A stretch of 8,812 nucleotides of DNA from Bacteroidota bacterium (GCA_029573365.1 JAKQGD010000538.1:1-8812); one strand, 5' to 3'. Shown: positions 1-7,047, counted from the first letter of the stretch. The notes: generated by a model not told the origin, from the letters alone. Program-made: numbers and translations.

Positions 1-171
1 AAATACATTGAAACAGGCGTGGACGAACTCGACCAAGAGAAACTACCAATCTTGCTGACAAACAAGTATCAATCATTGGAAGATGCAAAAGAAATTTTGG
101 GAGACGTGGCAAACATCAGCAGACTGTTTATAGAATTTCAAGAACATCTTTACAAACAGAAAGCAGCGTAA
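1..171 (+). CDS. hsdR: Type I restriction enzyme R subunit, C-terminal fragment (5' end outside window)
   Basis: The first 57 codons of the window form an open frame that ends in TAA at 169-171 and has no start inside the window, so this is the tail of a gene entering from the left. The 56 residues read YIETGVDELDQEKLPILLTN..., then SLEDAKEILGDV and finally FIEFQEHLY. This pattern (acidic 'V-ELD--KLP-LL', 'DAK--LG', then 'F--FQ-+LY') is what I know from the C terminus of EcoEI-type HsdR/DEAD-helicase restriction subunits, the domain that docks the motor on the methylase core. HsdR cleaves unmodified DNA after ATP-driven translocation. The helicase and nuclease motifs lie outside the window, so neither activity nor intactness can be judged. 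The call rests on memory of family sequence; another DEAD/DEAH helicase with the same tail is the alternative. Confidence 0.62.
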   Translation, partial: KYIETGVDELDQEKLPILLTNKYQSLEDAKEILGDVANISRLFIEFQEHLYKQKAA

Positions 172-400
172 TTACAGGACAACAAACACATACAGCCAAC
201 GCACAGCAGCTACACATCCCGAATGTTTTCGGGACCAAGCCCCACAAGCCAACGCTTTGACCAAAGCTTTGTCAAAGAGCCACCAAGCCTACACACCAAG
301 ACAGACTCCAAATGAAAACGAACAAACACGACAGACAATAAGGGCAGCCACCAACAACTAAGTTTTCGTGGTGTGTGCAACACTAACCATAAGAAGTTTA
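172..400. other. A/C-rich gene-free tail downstream of hsdR with two hairpins
   Basis: No credible coding frame is present on either strand. The + strand is strongly enriched in A and C, unlike the flanking genes. It contains two inverted repeats. One is CCCGAA-TGTT-TTCGGG at 218-233. The other is CTTTGAC (255-261) with GTCAAAG (271-277), which encloses the palindrome CAAAGCTTTG. A longer-range match pairs ACACACCA (291-298) with TGGTGTGT (369-376). Neither hairpin is followed by a T-tract on the + strand, so they do not look like ordinary intrinsic terminators. Such structured tails are familiar next to restriction-modification and other accessory genes in Bacteroidota, but I cannot name a specific element. 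Confidence 0.45.
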
Positions 401-486
401 AAAGTGAGGACTCATTAATCAAATCAGGACTTAAGATACTGATATGATGTGATGAGGGATTTTGTGAAAGCTTCAAGTAATAAAGC

Positions 487-518
487 TTTGAGATTTTATG
501 TTTAATCTGATAACATTG
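487..518 (+). promoter_or_regulatory. Candidate Bacteroidota promoter for the DUF4846 gene
   Basis: TTTG at 487-490 and TAACATTG at 511-518 are separated by 20 bp. This fits the Bacteroidota pattern TTTG-N19/21-TAnnTTTG with one mismatch (A for T) in the -7 box. Transcription would start around 525, giving a leader of roughly 25 nt before the ATG at 551. An inverted repeat, AAAGCTT (467-473) and AAGCTTT (483-489), overlaps the -33 side and could be a regulator site or chance. Confidence 0.4.
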
Positions 519-534
519 ATTTCTTACCTGGCTC

Positions 535-546
535 CTGTAATTACAG
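535..546. promoter_or_regulatory. 12-bp perfect palindrome just upstream of a start codon
   Basis: CTGTAATTACAG is a perfect 12-bp palindrome that ends 4 bp before the ATG at 551. It lies just downstream of the predicted transcription start, where a repressor would block initiation or elongation. Having no loop, it is more plausible as a DNA-binding site than as an RNA hairpin. No regulator gene is in the window, so the assignment as an operator is inference. Confidence 0.3.
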
Positions 547-550
547 ACAA

Positions 551-1420
551 ATGAAACATTACAGCTATGGACTCCTTTTTTTGTGGTTTTCATTGACCTG
601 TTGTGGGCAACAGACTGACAGGCAGGATACGCCTGCTGGTGCCTCTGTTGCTTCTTTGCTGACCGCCAATGGCATAATTGATGCAAATGGCAGACAATTG
701 ATGTCACGTTTCCGGCCACCTGTAGGATATGACCGCAAACCCGCCGGTGATGGGACATTTATCACATTTCTGCGTAATCTTCCGCTTAAACCTGCCGGTA
801 CCAAAGTCCGGTACTTTAACGGCGAAATCAAGAACGATGAAGTTTATGATGCAGTTGTCGATATGGAGATTACAGCTGATGACCTGCAGCAGTGTGCCGA
901 TGCGGCCATACGATTGTATGCAGAATATCTTTATTCCGTGCGGGCATTTGATAAAATTTCCTTTTCACTGACCAATGGTTTTTGGGTGGATTATACAAAA
1001 TGGAGGAGTGGTTATCGTGTTTTGGTTGATGGCAATAAAACATCCTGGCAATTGACGGCCCCTCCGTCTGATTCGTACGCCGAATTCAGGAAATATCTGG
1101 ATTTTGTTTTTATATATGCAGGCACATTGTCTCTGTCCCAAACCATGCTTAAAAAGCAGGTCCGAGACATCGCAGCAGGTGATGTTTTTGTACAAGGAGG
1201 GTCTCCGGGCCATGCTGTTATGGTGGTAGATATTGCCGAAAATAAAAAAGGTGAAAAAATATTTCTGCTGGCTCAAAGTTATATGCCGGCACAAGAAATC
1301 CAAATTCTTAAAAACAGAAATGATACTAAACTGGGCCCCTGGTACAATGCTGAAATATTTGATAAATTGTATACTCCACAGTGGACGTTTGATGTATCAC
1401 ATCTCAGAACCTGGTACTGA
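551..1420 (+). CDS. DUF4846 family lipoprotein
   Basis: This encodes 289 residues, a full-length member of the Bacteroidota-enriched DUF4846 family. A hydrophobic leader (residues 5-16) runs into Cys17-Cys18-Gly. This is a slightly atypical lipobox (L-T-C-C), so it is probably lipidated and anchored in the envelope, but not certainly. Family landmarks follow in order: FRPPVGYDR (54-62), FLRNLPLKPAGT (73-84), AVVDMEI (101-107), DLQQCADAAIRLYAEYLY (111-128), FSLTNGF (138-144), VFIYAGTLSL (186-195), GDVFVQGGSPGHAVMVVD (210-227) and LLAQSYMPAQEIQILKN (239-255). The family's function is not established. Cys115 at the start of a helix, His221 in a 'GDxF...GHAVMVVD' strand pair and a following Gln242 resemble the active-site order of NlpC/P60 or CHAP cysteine amidases; that is my inference. 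The gene appears monocistronic, with its own upstream promoter candidate. An A-rich stretch rather than a Shine-Dalgarno sequence precedes the ATG. Confidence 0.9.
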   Translation: MKHYSYGLLFLWFSLTCCGQQTDRQDTPAGASVASLLTANGIIDANGRQLMSRFRPPVGYDRKPAGDGTFITFLRNLPLKPAGTKVRYFNGEIKNDEVYDAVVDMEITADDLQQCADAAIRLYAEYLYSVRAFDKISFSLTNGFWVDYTKWRSGYRVLVDGNKTSWQLTAPPSDSYAEFRKYLDFVFIYAGTLSLSQTMLKKQVRDIAAGDVFVQGGSPGHAVMVVDIAENKKGEKIFLLAQSYMPAQEIQILKNRNDTKLGPWYNAEIFDKLYTPQWTFDVSHLRTWY

Positions 1421-1448
1421 GGAAAATAGGTTCTCTAATTGTTTGCGG

Positions 1449-1462
1449 AATTAATACCTTTG
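1449..1462 (+). promoter_or_regulatory. -7 promoter element for the gene at 1504
   Basis: AATTAATACCTTTG contains TACCTTTG (1455-1462), an exact match to the Bacteroidota -7 consensus TAnnTTTG. The implied start near 1469 would leave a leader of about 35 nt before the ATG at 1504. I found no TTG at the preferred distance for a -33 box, so only the -7 half is supported. Almost the same 14-mer recurs at 2106-2119. Confidence 0.45.
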
Positions 1463-1503
1463 TTGTTATATATTTACAATATCAGAAAATATTTGAATGT
1501 AAT

Positions 1504-2082
1504 ATGAAACACGTAAAAAATTATTTGGCTATACTTTTTATCTTTATCGGCCTGGCCTGCAATGGACAGCACTTTAAAATCGTTAACACATACAATACCT
1601 CTACGCTTAAAAAATCCGATTTTATTGAGCTGGTAGTGGGAGATACTAAAAAAGTGGAGGCGTGTTGCACCCGGCTTGAACTGCACGGAAATATTGTATC
1701 TGTAGACAGCGACAGCATCCTGTTCAATACTGATATTTTACATTTAACTTACGATTCGGGACGTGAGAAGACAGGCTATAGTGAGTGGTGTCAAATGGGG
1801 CAAACGAACAGGATAGCAAAAAAGGACATTCTCCGCCTCAACAAATACAAATCTGAAAAATCGAGAAAGGCAAAAAGCTCTTTATCTATAGCCGGTGGCA
1901 TTCTCTTGTTTACAGGTCTTGGTACTGCATTGGGTTCTTTGGTGGTATCAGATAAGGAGGACAGAAAAAACCTATTGCTCGCCGGCGGAGTTCAGGTGGG
2001 CTGCGGTTTTATTATGGGTCTCGCCATTAAACCGGAATATTATAAATTTTCTGGTACTGAAAACCCGTGGAGGTTTGAATAA
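1504..2082 (+). CDS. Hypothetical exported or membrane protein with a C-terminal Gly-rich helical pair
   Basis: I do not recognise this 192-residue protein. The N terminus is signal-like: MKHVKN followed by a hydrophobic run (8-18) ending at Cys19 (IGLAC-NGQ). Cys19 could be a lipidated residue with a non-standard -3 Gly; alternatively a signal peptidase I site lies near residue 22. Residues 37-113 look beta-rich (IELVVGD, RLELHGNIVSVDSDSILFN, RIAKKDILRLNKY), followed by a basic linker (115-125). Two Gly-rich hydrophobic stretches (about 126-148 and 156-175) are joined by a charged loop (DKEDRKN), and the C terminus is polar. The layout of 'GD.../G-I--VD-DSI / +-I--L' sheet plus hydrophobic hairpin is a recurrent one in Bacteroidota hypothetical proteins of unknown role. 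Residues 54-55 are a vicinal Cys pair. The gene has its own -7 box and no close partner. Confidence 0.8.
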   Translation: MKHVKNYLAILFIFIGLACNGQHFKIVNTYNTSTLKKSDFIELVVGDTKKVEACCTRLELHGNIVSVDSDSILFNTDILHLTYDSGREKTGYSEWCQMGQTNRIAKKDILRLNKYKSEKSRKAKSSLSIAGGILLFTGLGTALGSLVVSDKEDRKNLLLAGGVQVGCGFIMGLAIKPEYYKFSGTENPWRFE

Positions 2083-2097
2083 ATCAATGTCCGGACT

Positions 2098-2192
2098 GAA
2101 TCGTAAATTAATACCTCTGCCGGGACTCGTGCCGTAATCTTATGCCAAACCTTAATCTCAATTATAGATTTTATCGTAATATTACGGCGTAA
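2098..2192. promoter_or_regulatory. CGTAA-rich regulatory region upstream of the glycan operon
   Basis: The gene-free stretch 2083-2233 holds five copies of CGTAA/TTACG. Forward copies are at 2102, 2133, 2175 and 2188; the reverse copy is at 2182-2186. Copies three and four make the perfect 12-bp palindrome CGTAATATTACG (2175-2186), directly abutted by another CGTAA. GCCGTAAT (2131-2138) also pairs with ATTACGGC (2181-2188). A -7-like box, TACCTCTG (2112-2119, one mismatch to TAnnTTTG), lies inside the cluster. Transcription from it would give a leader of about 110 nt before the ATG at 2234. This suggests operator sites or a structured leader controlling the operon. I see no clear riboswitch. 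Confidence 0.38.
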
Positions 2193-2233
2193 AACGGATT
2201 TAACCTCATTGTTGTGCTTTAACCAAAACAAAC

Positions 2234-4645
2234 ATGGATTTTAAAAAATATGTACCATACCTGCTGCCCGTACTCCTGATTGTAGCCGTCAACATTTTCT
2301 ATTTTCTGCCACAGTTTCAGGGCAAGGTTGTCAGACAGGGCGATACCATACAGCATATAGGCATGTCAAAGGAAGCCACCGACTACCGCGAAAAAACCGG
2401 TGAGGAAGCATTGTGGACCAATTCCATGTTTGGCGGTATGCCCACCTATCAGATCTCGGCTCGAAATAAAAACAATCTGCTGCAATATGTGGAAAAAAGT
2501 CTTCAGCTGTTTATCAGCCGCCCTGCAGGTTACTTTATAGCTGGCATGGTGGGTTTTTATATCCTTATGCTGTTGCTAGGTGTCAATCCGTGGCTCAGTT
2601 TACTGGGTGCTTTTCTGTTTGGATTTACGACAAACAGTATGACCCTTTATGAGGCGGGCCACAATTCAAAGCTCATGGCGATTATGACATCGGCACCAGT
2701 CATAGCCGGTGTTTTGCTTACTTTCAGAAAGAAATACCTGTTGGGGGGTGCTGTTTTTGGCCTTGCTCTTGGCATAAACATCGCCGCCAATCACCCGCAG
2801 ATGACCTATTATCTGGGCTTGTGTATGCTGATTCTGGTAATCATAGAGTTTGTCAAAAGCATTCGCGAAAGGCAGATGGGTTCCTATTTTAAGGCATTGG
2901 CAGTGATGGCCGGAGTGTCTGTGCTTGCTTTGGGTTCGTCGGCATCCAAGCTGTGGACGACTTATGAATATACCAAAGCAACCATGAGAGGAGGCCAGGT
3001 GCTAAGCAGCGGTGACGGCCTTTCCACGTCTCAGACTGCCGATGCCAAAGGCGGTCTGGAGTGGGACTACGCTACCCAGTGGAGCAATGGCATAGGAGAC
3101 CTCGCCGCTACCATCATACCCAAGGTGGTAGGTGGAGGCTCAGGTGAGTGGCTCGATGGCAAGTCAGATCTAGGCAAGGCAGTAGGACAGCGACAGCCTT
3201 TTCAGGCACCTATGTATTTTGGTTCCCTTCCTTTTACCAGCGGGCCGGCGTATTTCGGTGTGGTGGCATGTCTGCTTTTTATCCTGGGTTTGTTTGTAGT
3301 CAAGGGTGATGTAAAATGGTGGATCCTGAGTGCCGTGGTGCTTACTATAATTATGTCTATGGGCAAAAACCTGGAGTGGTTTAACAAACTGCTCTTTGAC
3401 CACCTGCCGGTACTCAATAAATTCAGATCTCCGAGCTCAATACTGAGCGTCACAGCCATCTTCATACCTGTGTTGGGTGTGCTGGCCCTTTCTGAAATAA
3501 ACAAGGCGAAAGACAAATCAGCGTTTATCAGGCCACTTCTTATTTCTGCCGGTCTCCTGGGCCTGGTATGTCTGGTCATGTGGCTTTTTGGAAGTTCGTT
3601 TTTGGATTATACCTCTCCCGGTGATGAGCAATACGCCCAGATCAAAGATATACTTATAAAGCAAAGAAAGTCGTTGTCAGCATCGTCAGCGGGCCGCAGC
3701 CTTTTGCTGGTGCTGCTGTCGGCGGCTGTACTTTTTGCCTATCTCAAGGACAAACTTAATTTTACCGTCATGGTGGCCCTCATCTCATTTCTGGGATTGT
3801 TTGACCTCATACAGGTAAGCAAAGGCTATCTGGACAAGAGAGACTTTGTATCTAAAAGTGCCTATAAAAACGAATTTCAGCCTCGCCCGGTTGACACGCA
3901 GATCCTCAAGGACCAGGATCCAGACTTCAGAGTTTTGGACCTTTCGGTCAATACTTTTAATTCCGCTTCAAGTTCATACTTTCACAAGACCATAGGCGGA
4001 TACCATGCTGCAAAGCTTCAGAGGTATCAGGACATCATAGAAAGGCACATCAGCAACTCCAACATGAAAGTGTTAAATATGCTTAATACCAAGTATATCA
4101 TAGAAAAAGCAGAAGACGGTACTGAAGCCGCTCGAATGAATCCTGCAGCTCTGGGCCATGCCTGGTTTGTCAACAGAATCATCATGGTGGACAATGCCAA
4201 TGCCGAAATAGACTCGCTAAACAGTTTTGACCCTGCAGGCGATGCCGTCGTGCACTCTGAGTTTTCTGAAGCAGTAAAAGGACTCTCTCCATCAAAAAAC
4301 GGAGCAATTGTACTGAAGAGCTACAGCCCCAATAAATTGGAGTACGAATACGAAACCCAGGGCGACCAGCTAGCCGTTTTTTCGGAAATATGGTACGGCC
4401 CCGATAAAGGATGGCAGGCATATATCGACGGCAAGCCGGCAGAACACATACGAGTCAACTACGTACTCAGAGGTATGAAGGTGCCGGGAGGCAAACACAC
4501 GGTGACCTTCGAATTTAAGCCAAAATCGTATTATCTGGGCGAGACCATCAGCCTTGTCTGCTCAGGATTGCTGCTGCTGTTGTTAGGATATGTCATTTAT
4601 TCATATCTTCGAAACAACAAAGCCGGTACTGTGGCCGCCGTCTGA
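2234..4645 (+). CDS. YfhO family GT-C type membrane protein
   Basis: The 803-residue protein matches the Bacteroidota branch of YfhO (bacterial membrane protein YfhO) at typical length. An N-terminal helix (about 7-25) is followed by an extracytoplasmic loop with QGDTIQHIGMSKE (35-47). Asp37 is placed like the catalytic acidic residue of GT-C enzymes in their first loop. Then come GEEALWTNSMFGGMPTYQIS (57-76), about twelve more hydrophobic segments between 99 and 526, and NKFRSPSS (395-402). A soluble domain of roughly 240 residues holds WYGPDKGWQAYIDGK and the RGMKVPGGKHTVTFEF region, and a last helix lies at about 770-790. Known relatives are polytopic enzymes thought to glycosylate polymers such as lipoteichoic acid using lipid-linked sugars outside the cytoplasm; the substrate here is unknown. 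The ATG is preceded by an A-rich stretch without a clear ribosome site. It opens a three-gene operon, with the next ATG only 9 bp past its stop. Confidence 0.9.
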   Translation: MDFKKYVPYLLPVLLIVAVNIFYFLPQFQGKVVRQGDTIQHIGMSKEATDYREKTGEEALWTNSMFGGMPTYQISARNKNNLLQYVEKSLQLFISRPAGYFIAGMVGFYILMLLLGVNPWLSLLGAFLFGFTTNSMTLYEAGHNSKLMAIMTSAPVIAGVLLTFRKKYLLGGAVFGLALGINIAANHPQMTYYLGLCMLILVIIEFVKSIRERQMGSYFKALAVMAGVSVLALGSSASKLWTTYEYTKATMRGGQVLSSGDGLSTSQTADAKGGLEWDYATQWSNGIGDLAATIIPKVVGGGSGEWLDGKSDLGKAVGQRQPFQAPMYFGSLPFTSGPAYFGVVACLLFILGLFVVKGDVKWWILSAVVLTIIMSMGKNLEWFNKLLFDHLPVLNKFRSPSSILSVTAIFIPVLGVLALSEINKAKDKSAFIRPLLISAGLLGLVCLVMWLFGSSFLDYTSPGDEQYAQIKDILIKQRKSLSASSAGRSLLLVLLSAAVLFAYLKDKLNFTVMVALISFLGLFDLIQVSKGYLDKRDFVSKSAYKNEFQPRPVDTQILKDQDPDFRVLDLSVNTFNSASSSYFHKTIGGYHAAKLQRYQDIIERHISNSNMKVLNMLNTKYIIEKAEDGTEAARMNPAALGHAWFVNRIIMVDNANAEIDSLNSFDPAGDAVVHSEFSEAVKGLSPSKNGAIVLKSYSPNKLEYEYETQGDQLAVFSEIWYGPDKGWQAYIDGKPAEHIRVNYVLRGMKVPGGKHTVTFEFKPKSYYLGETISLVCSGLLLLLLGYVIYSYLRNNKAGTVAAV

Positions 4646-4654
4646 CAAAGGTAT

Positions 4655-5971
4655 ATGAAAAAGGTCCTCATCATCACGTATTACTGGCCGCCGGCCGGTG
4701 GAGGAGGGGTACAGAGGTGGGTCAAATTTGTACGATATCTTAGGGAGTTTGGCTGGGAGCCGGTGGTATATACCGTCTCAAACGGAGACTATCCCATCTT
4801 TGATGCGAGCCTGCAGGAAGAAGTGCCGCCGGGCATAGCCGTCTTAAAGCAACCCATCACAGAGCCTTATGGCATATATGCTCGTTTGACAGGCAAAAAG
4901 AAAGGCGAAAAAGTGGATGCTAATTTTTTATCGCAAGGCAAAAAACTGGGATGGAAGGAAAAACTGGCTGTCTGGGTCAGAGGAAATTTTTTTATACCCG
5001 ATGCCAGATTTTTATGGATCAAGCCTTCCGTCAGGTATTTATCGGGATATCTTAAAGACAACATGGTGGATGCAGTCATCAGCACGGGGCCGCCACACTC
5101 CTGCCATGTCATAGCTCTGGGGGTCAAAAGGAAGTTTGGGTTGCCTTGGATCATCGACTACAGAGACCCCTGGACTCAGATAGATTATTTTGATGACCTC
5201 CGGTTGACAAGGTACGCCCGACACAGACATGAAACTATGGAAAAGTCGTGTCTGGATAACTGTGACGTCATAGTGACCGTAGGCAAAACCATGGCCGAGG
5301 ACCTGGAAAGTATTTCATCGACCCGTAAGGTAGTCATCACCAATGGATATGACGAAGCCGATAGGGCAGGGGTGGGACAAGCCTCTGACGGGGAATTTTC
5401 GGTCGTGTACATCGGTACCATGAACGATGCCAGAAATCCCGAAGTACTCTGGAAAACACTTGCCGCCTTCAGGGATTCAGGACATCCATTGGCGGAAGCC
5501 ATAAAAATAAAACTGGTAGGAAAACCCGAAAAGGTGGTATATGATTCGGTCAAAAAGTACGGTGTGGAGTCTATGGTAGAATTCGTCGGTTATGTCAGTC
5601 ACAAAGAAGCCATCAGGGTGCAGAATACAGCCAGTGTGCTCCTGCTTGTAATCAACAGAACCTCAAACAACAAATCTATACTGACAGGCAAGATTTTTGA
5701 ATACCTGGCCAGCGGAAGGCCGATCATCTGCCTGGGTCCTAAAGATGGTGACGCAGCGGAAATTATCGATACCTCTGGTGCCGGATGGATGGTAGACTAC
5801 GATGATACTACACACCTGACCCTACTGCTTGAGGAATTGTACAACCGGTATAAACAGGGAACAGCAGACACACCGCTCAGAGGCATAGACAAGTACTCCA
5901 GAAAGTTTCTGACCGGAAGGCTGGCAACGCTGCTGGACGAAGTAACCACCAAAAAACAGATCATCGGATGA
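4655..5971 (+). CDS. GT4-type (GT-B fold) glycosyltransferase
   Basis: The 438 residues show the two-Rossmann layout of GT4 enzymes. The N-terminal acceptor half starts with KKVLIITYYWPPAGGGGVQRWVKF (2-25), where the Gly-rich loop after the first strand is typical. It continues with VISTGPPHSCHVIA (141-154), GLPWIIDYRDPW (162-173) and CDVIVTVGKTMAEDL (203-217). The C-terminal nucleotide-sugar half begins near VVYIGTM (250-256), then KLVGKP (286-291), VEFVGYVSHKEAI (308-320) and GKIFEYLASGRPIICLGPKDGDAAEII (345-371). In the last, Glu349 and Glu369 fall in the GT4 donor-binding region. The enzyme should transfer a sugar from a nucleotide donor to a cytoplasmic or membrane-face acceptor; donor and linkage are not readable. 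An AAAGG ribosome site (4647-4651) lies 3 nt before the ATG, stronger than for neighbouring genes. Its TGA overlaps the wecB ATG (ATGA at 5968-5971), so translation is probably coupled. Confidence 0.92.
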   Translation: MKKVLIITYYWPPAGGGGVQRWVKFVRYLREFGWEPVVYTVSNGDYPIFDASLQEEVPPGIAVLKQPITEPYGIYARLTGKKKGEKVDANFLSQGKKLGWKEKLAVWVRGNFFIPDARFLWIKPSVRYLSGYLKDNMVDAVISTGPPHSCHVIALGVKRKFGLPWIIDYRDPWTQIDYFDDLRLTRYARHRHETMEKSCLDNCDVIVTVGKTMAEDLESISSTRKVVITNGYDEADRAGVGQASDGEFSVVYIGTMNDARNPEVLWKTLAAFRDSGHPLAEAIKIKLVGKPEKVVYDSVKKYGVESMVEFVGYVSHKEAIRVQNTASVLLLVINRTSNNKSILTGKIFEYLASGRPIICLGPKDGDAAEIIDTSGAGWMVDYDDTTHLTLLLEELYNRYKQGTADTPLRGIDKYSRKFLTGRLATLLDEVTTKKQIIG

Positions 5972-7047
5972 AAATAGTGACCATCGTGGGGGCACGGCCT
6001 CAGTTTATCAAGGCATCGGCACTGAGCAGGCGGATATTGGCCCAAGAAGCAATTAACGAAGTCCTGGTACACACCGGGCAACATTTTGATGACAACATGA
6101 GTGATGTTTTTTTTAGAGAAATGGACATACCTGCTCCAAAATATCATCTTGACATACACTCGTTGTCTCACGGTGCTATGACAGGAAGGATGCTCGAAGC
6201 CATAGAAATGGTGCTTGCTGAAGAAAAACCTGATTTTACGTTGGTCTACGGAGATACCAACAGTACGCTGGCAGGAGCCCTGGCGGCCAAAAAAATGCAC
6301 ATCAGGGTAGCACATGTGGAGGCGGGACTCAGGTCATTTAACATGGCGATGCCCGAAGAAGTCAACAGAATCCTTACCGATAGGATATCAGATTATTTGT
6401 TTTGTCCTACCCAGGTGGCTGTTCAGAATCTGGAGACAGAGGGATTCAGACATTTTCCATGCACCATCATCAACTGCGGTGACATCATGTACGAAGCCGC
6501 CTTGTATTACAGGGACAAATCAGCACACGAAAGCCGGATCCTCGATACACTGGGTCTGGTGGACGGACAATACATTCTGGCGACTGTGCACCGACAGGAA
6601 AATACGGACGACCTCATCAGGCTGCGAAGCATCATCCGTGCTCTTAACAAACTAAATGAAGAAACCCCGGTCGTCGTGCCCTTGCATCCCAGAACCCGCA
6701 AACTGCTGGACCATTACAGTCTTGTACCTCAGTTTACCGTAATAGAACCTGTCGGGTATATGGATATGGTGTCCCTTACCTCCCATGCCCGGCTTGTGCT
6801 TACAGACAGTGGAGGCCTGCAAAAGGAGGCTTACTTTTTCGAAAAGTACTGTGTGACCCTACGTGACCAGACTGAATGGACCGAACTGGTGGATGGTGGT
6901 TATAACATACTTGCCGGGGCAGACGAAGACAAAATTGTGGAGGCTGCGAGGACACTTATGGACAGGACCGGAAGTTTTGCAGCGGGAATGTATGGCGACG
7001 GAAACACATCAGCACAAATAATCCAGGCACTTAAAAAAGGTAGATAA
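5968..7047 (+). CDS. wecB: UDP-N-acetylglucosamine 2-epimerase (non-hydrolysing)
   Basis: The 359-residue protein is a full-length member of the WecB/MnaA family, which interconverts UDP-GlcNAc and UDP-ManNAc in the cytoplasm. Diagnostic motifs appear in order: VGARPQFIKA (7-16), VHTGQHFDDNMS (34-45), VYGDTNSTLAGALAA (93-107), VAHVEAGLRSF (114-124), MPEEVNRILTDRISD (128-142), LATVHRQENTD (204-214), PLHPRTRK (238-245), LTDSGGLQKEAYFF (278-291) and LRDQTEWTELV. Asp96, Glu118, Glu131 and His208 occupy the positions of the catalytic or UDP-pocket residues known in the E. coli enzyme, so it should be active. The product commonly feeds ManNAc or ManNAcA into capsule, O-antigen or enterobacterial-common-antigen-like glycans. 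No UDP-ManNAc dehydrogenase (wecC) is in the window. It is the last gene of the operon and starts within the stop codon of the GT4 gene. Confidence 0.95.
   Translation: MKIVTIVGARPQFIKASALSRRILAQEAINEVLVHTGQHFDDNMSDVFFREMDIPAPKYHLDIHSLSHGAMTGRMLEAIEMVLAEEKPDFTLVYGDTNSTLAGALAAKKMHIRVAHVEAGLRSFNMAMPEEVNRILTDRISDYLFCPTQVAVQNLETEGFRHFPCTIINCGDIMYEAALYYRDKSAHESRILDTLGLVDGQYILATVHRQENTDDLIRLRSIIRALNKLNEETPVVVPLHPRTRKLLDHYSLVPQFTVIEPVGYMDMVSLTSHARLVLTDSGGLQKEAYFFEKYCVTLRDQTEWTELVDGGYNILAGADEDKIVEAARTLMDRTGSFAAGMYGDGNTSAQIIQALKKGR

Noticed and set aside
172..400. Integron attC-type recombination site
   Set aside because: Hairpins and GCCAAC words (195-200, 248-253) suggested it, but no properly spaced RYYYAAC/GTTRRRY core pair was found and there is no integrase in the window.
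210..758. 182-codon minus-strand open frame across the gap and the start of the DUF4846 gene
   Set aside because: It overlaps a well-supported gene in antisense, covers the A/C-rich hairpin tail, is rich in Cys, His, Arg and Ser with no recognisable motif, and has no promoter or ribosome site I can see.
1411..2060. Shared 10-mer CTGGTACTGA at 1411-1420 and 2051-2060
   Set aside because: It lies in two different coding frames with no flanking similarity, so chance is sufficient.
2175..2200. Intrinsic terminator after the hypothetical gene at 1504-2082
   Set aside because: The palindrome CGTAATATTACG is AT-rich, has no loop and is followed by GGCGTAAAAC, not a T-tract.
3202..3579. 125-codon minus-strand open frame inside yfhO
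   Set aside because: It is antisense to a conserved membrane protein, with no motifs and composition explained by the opposite strand.
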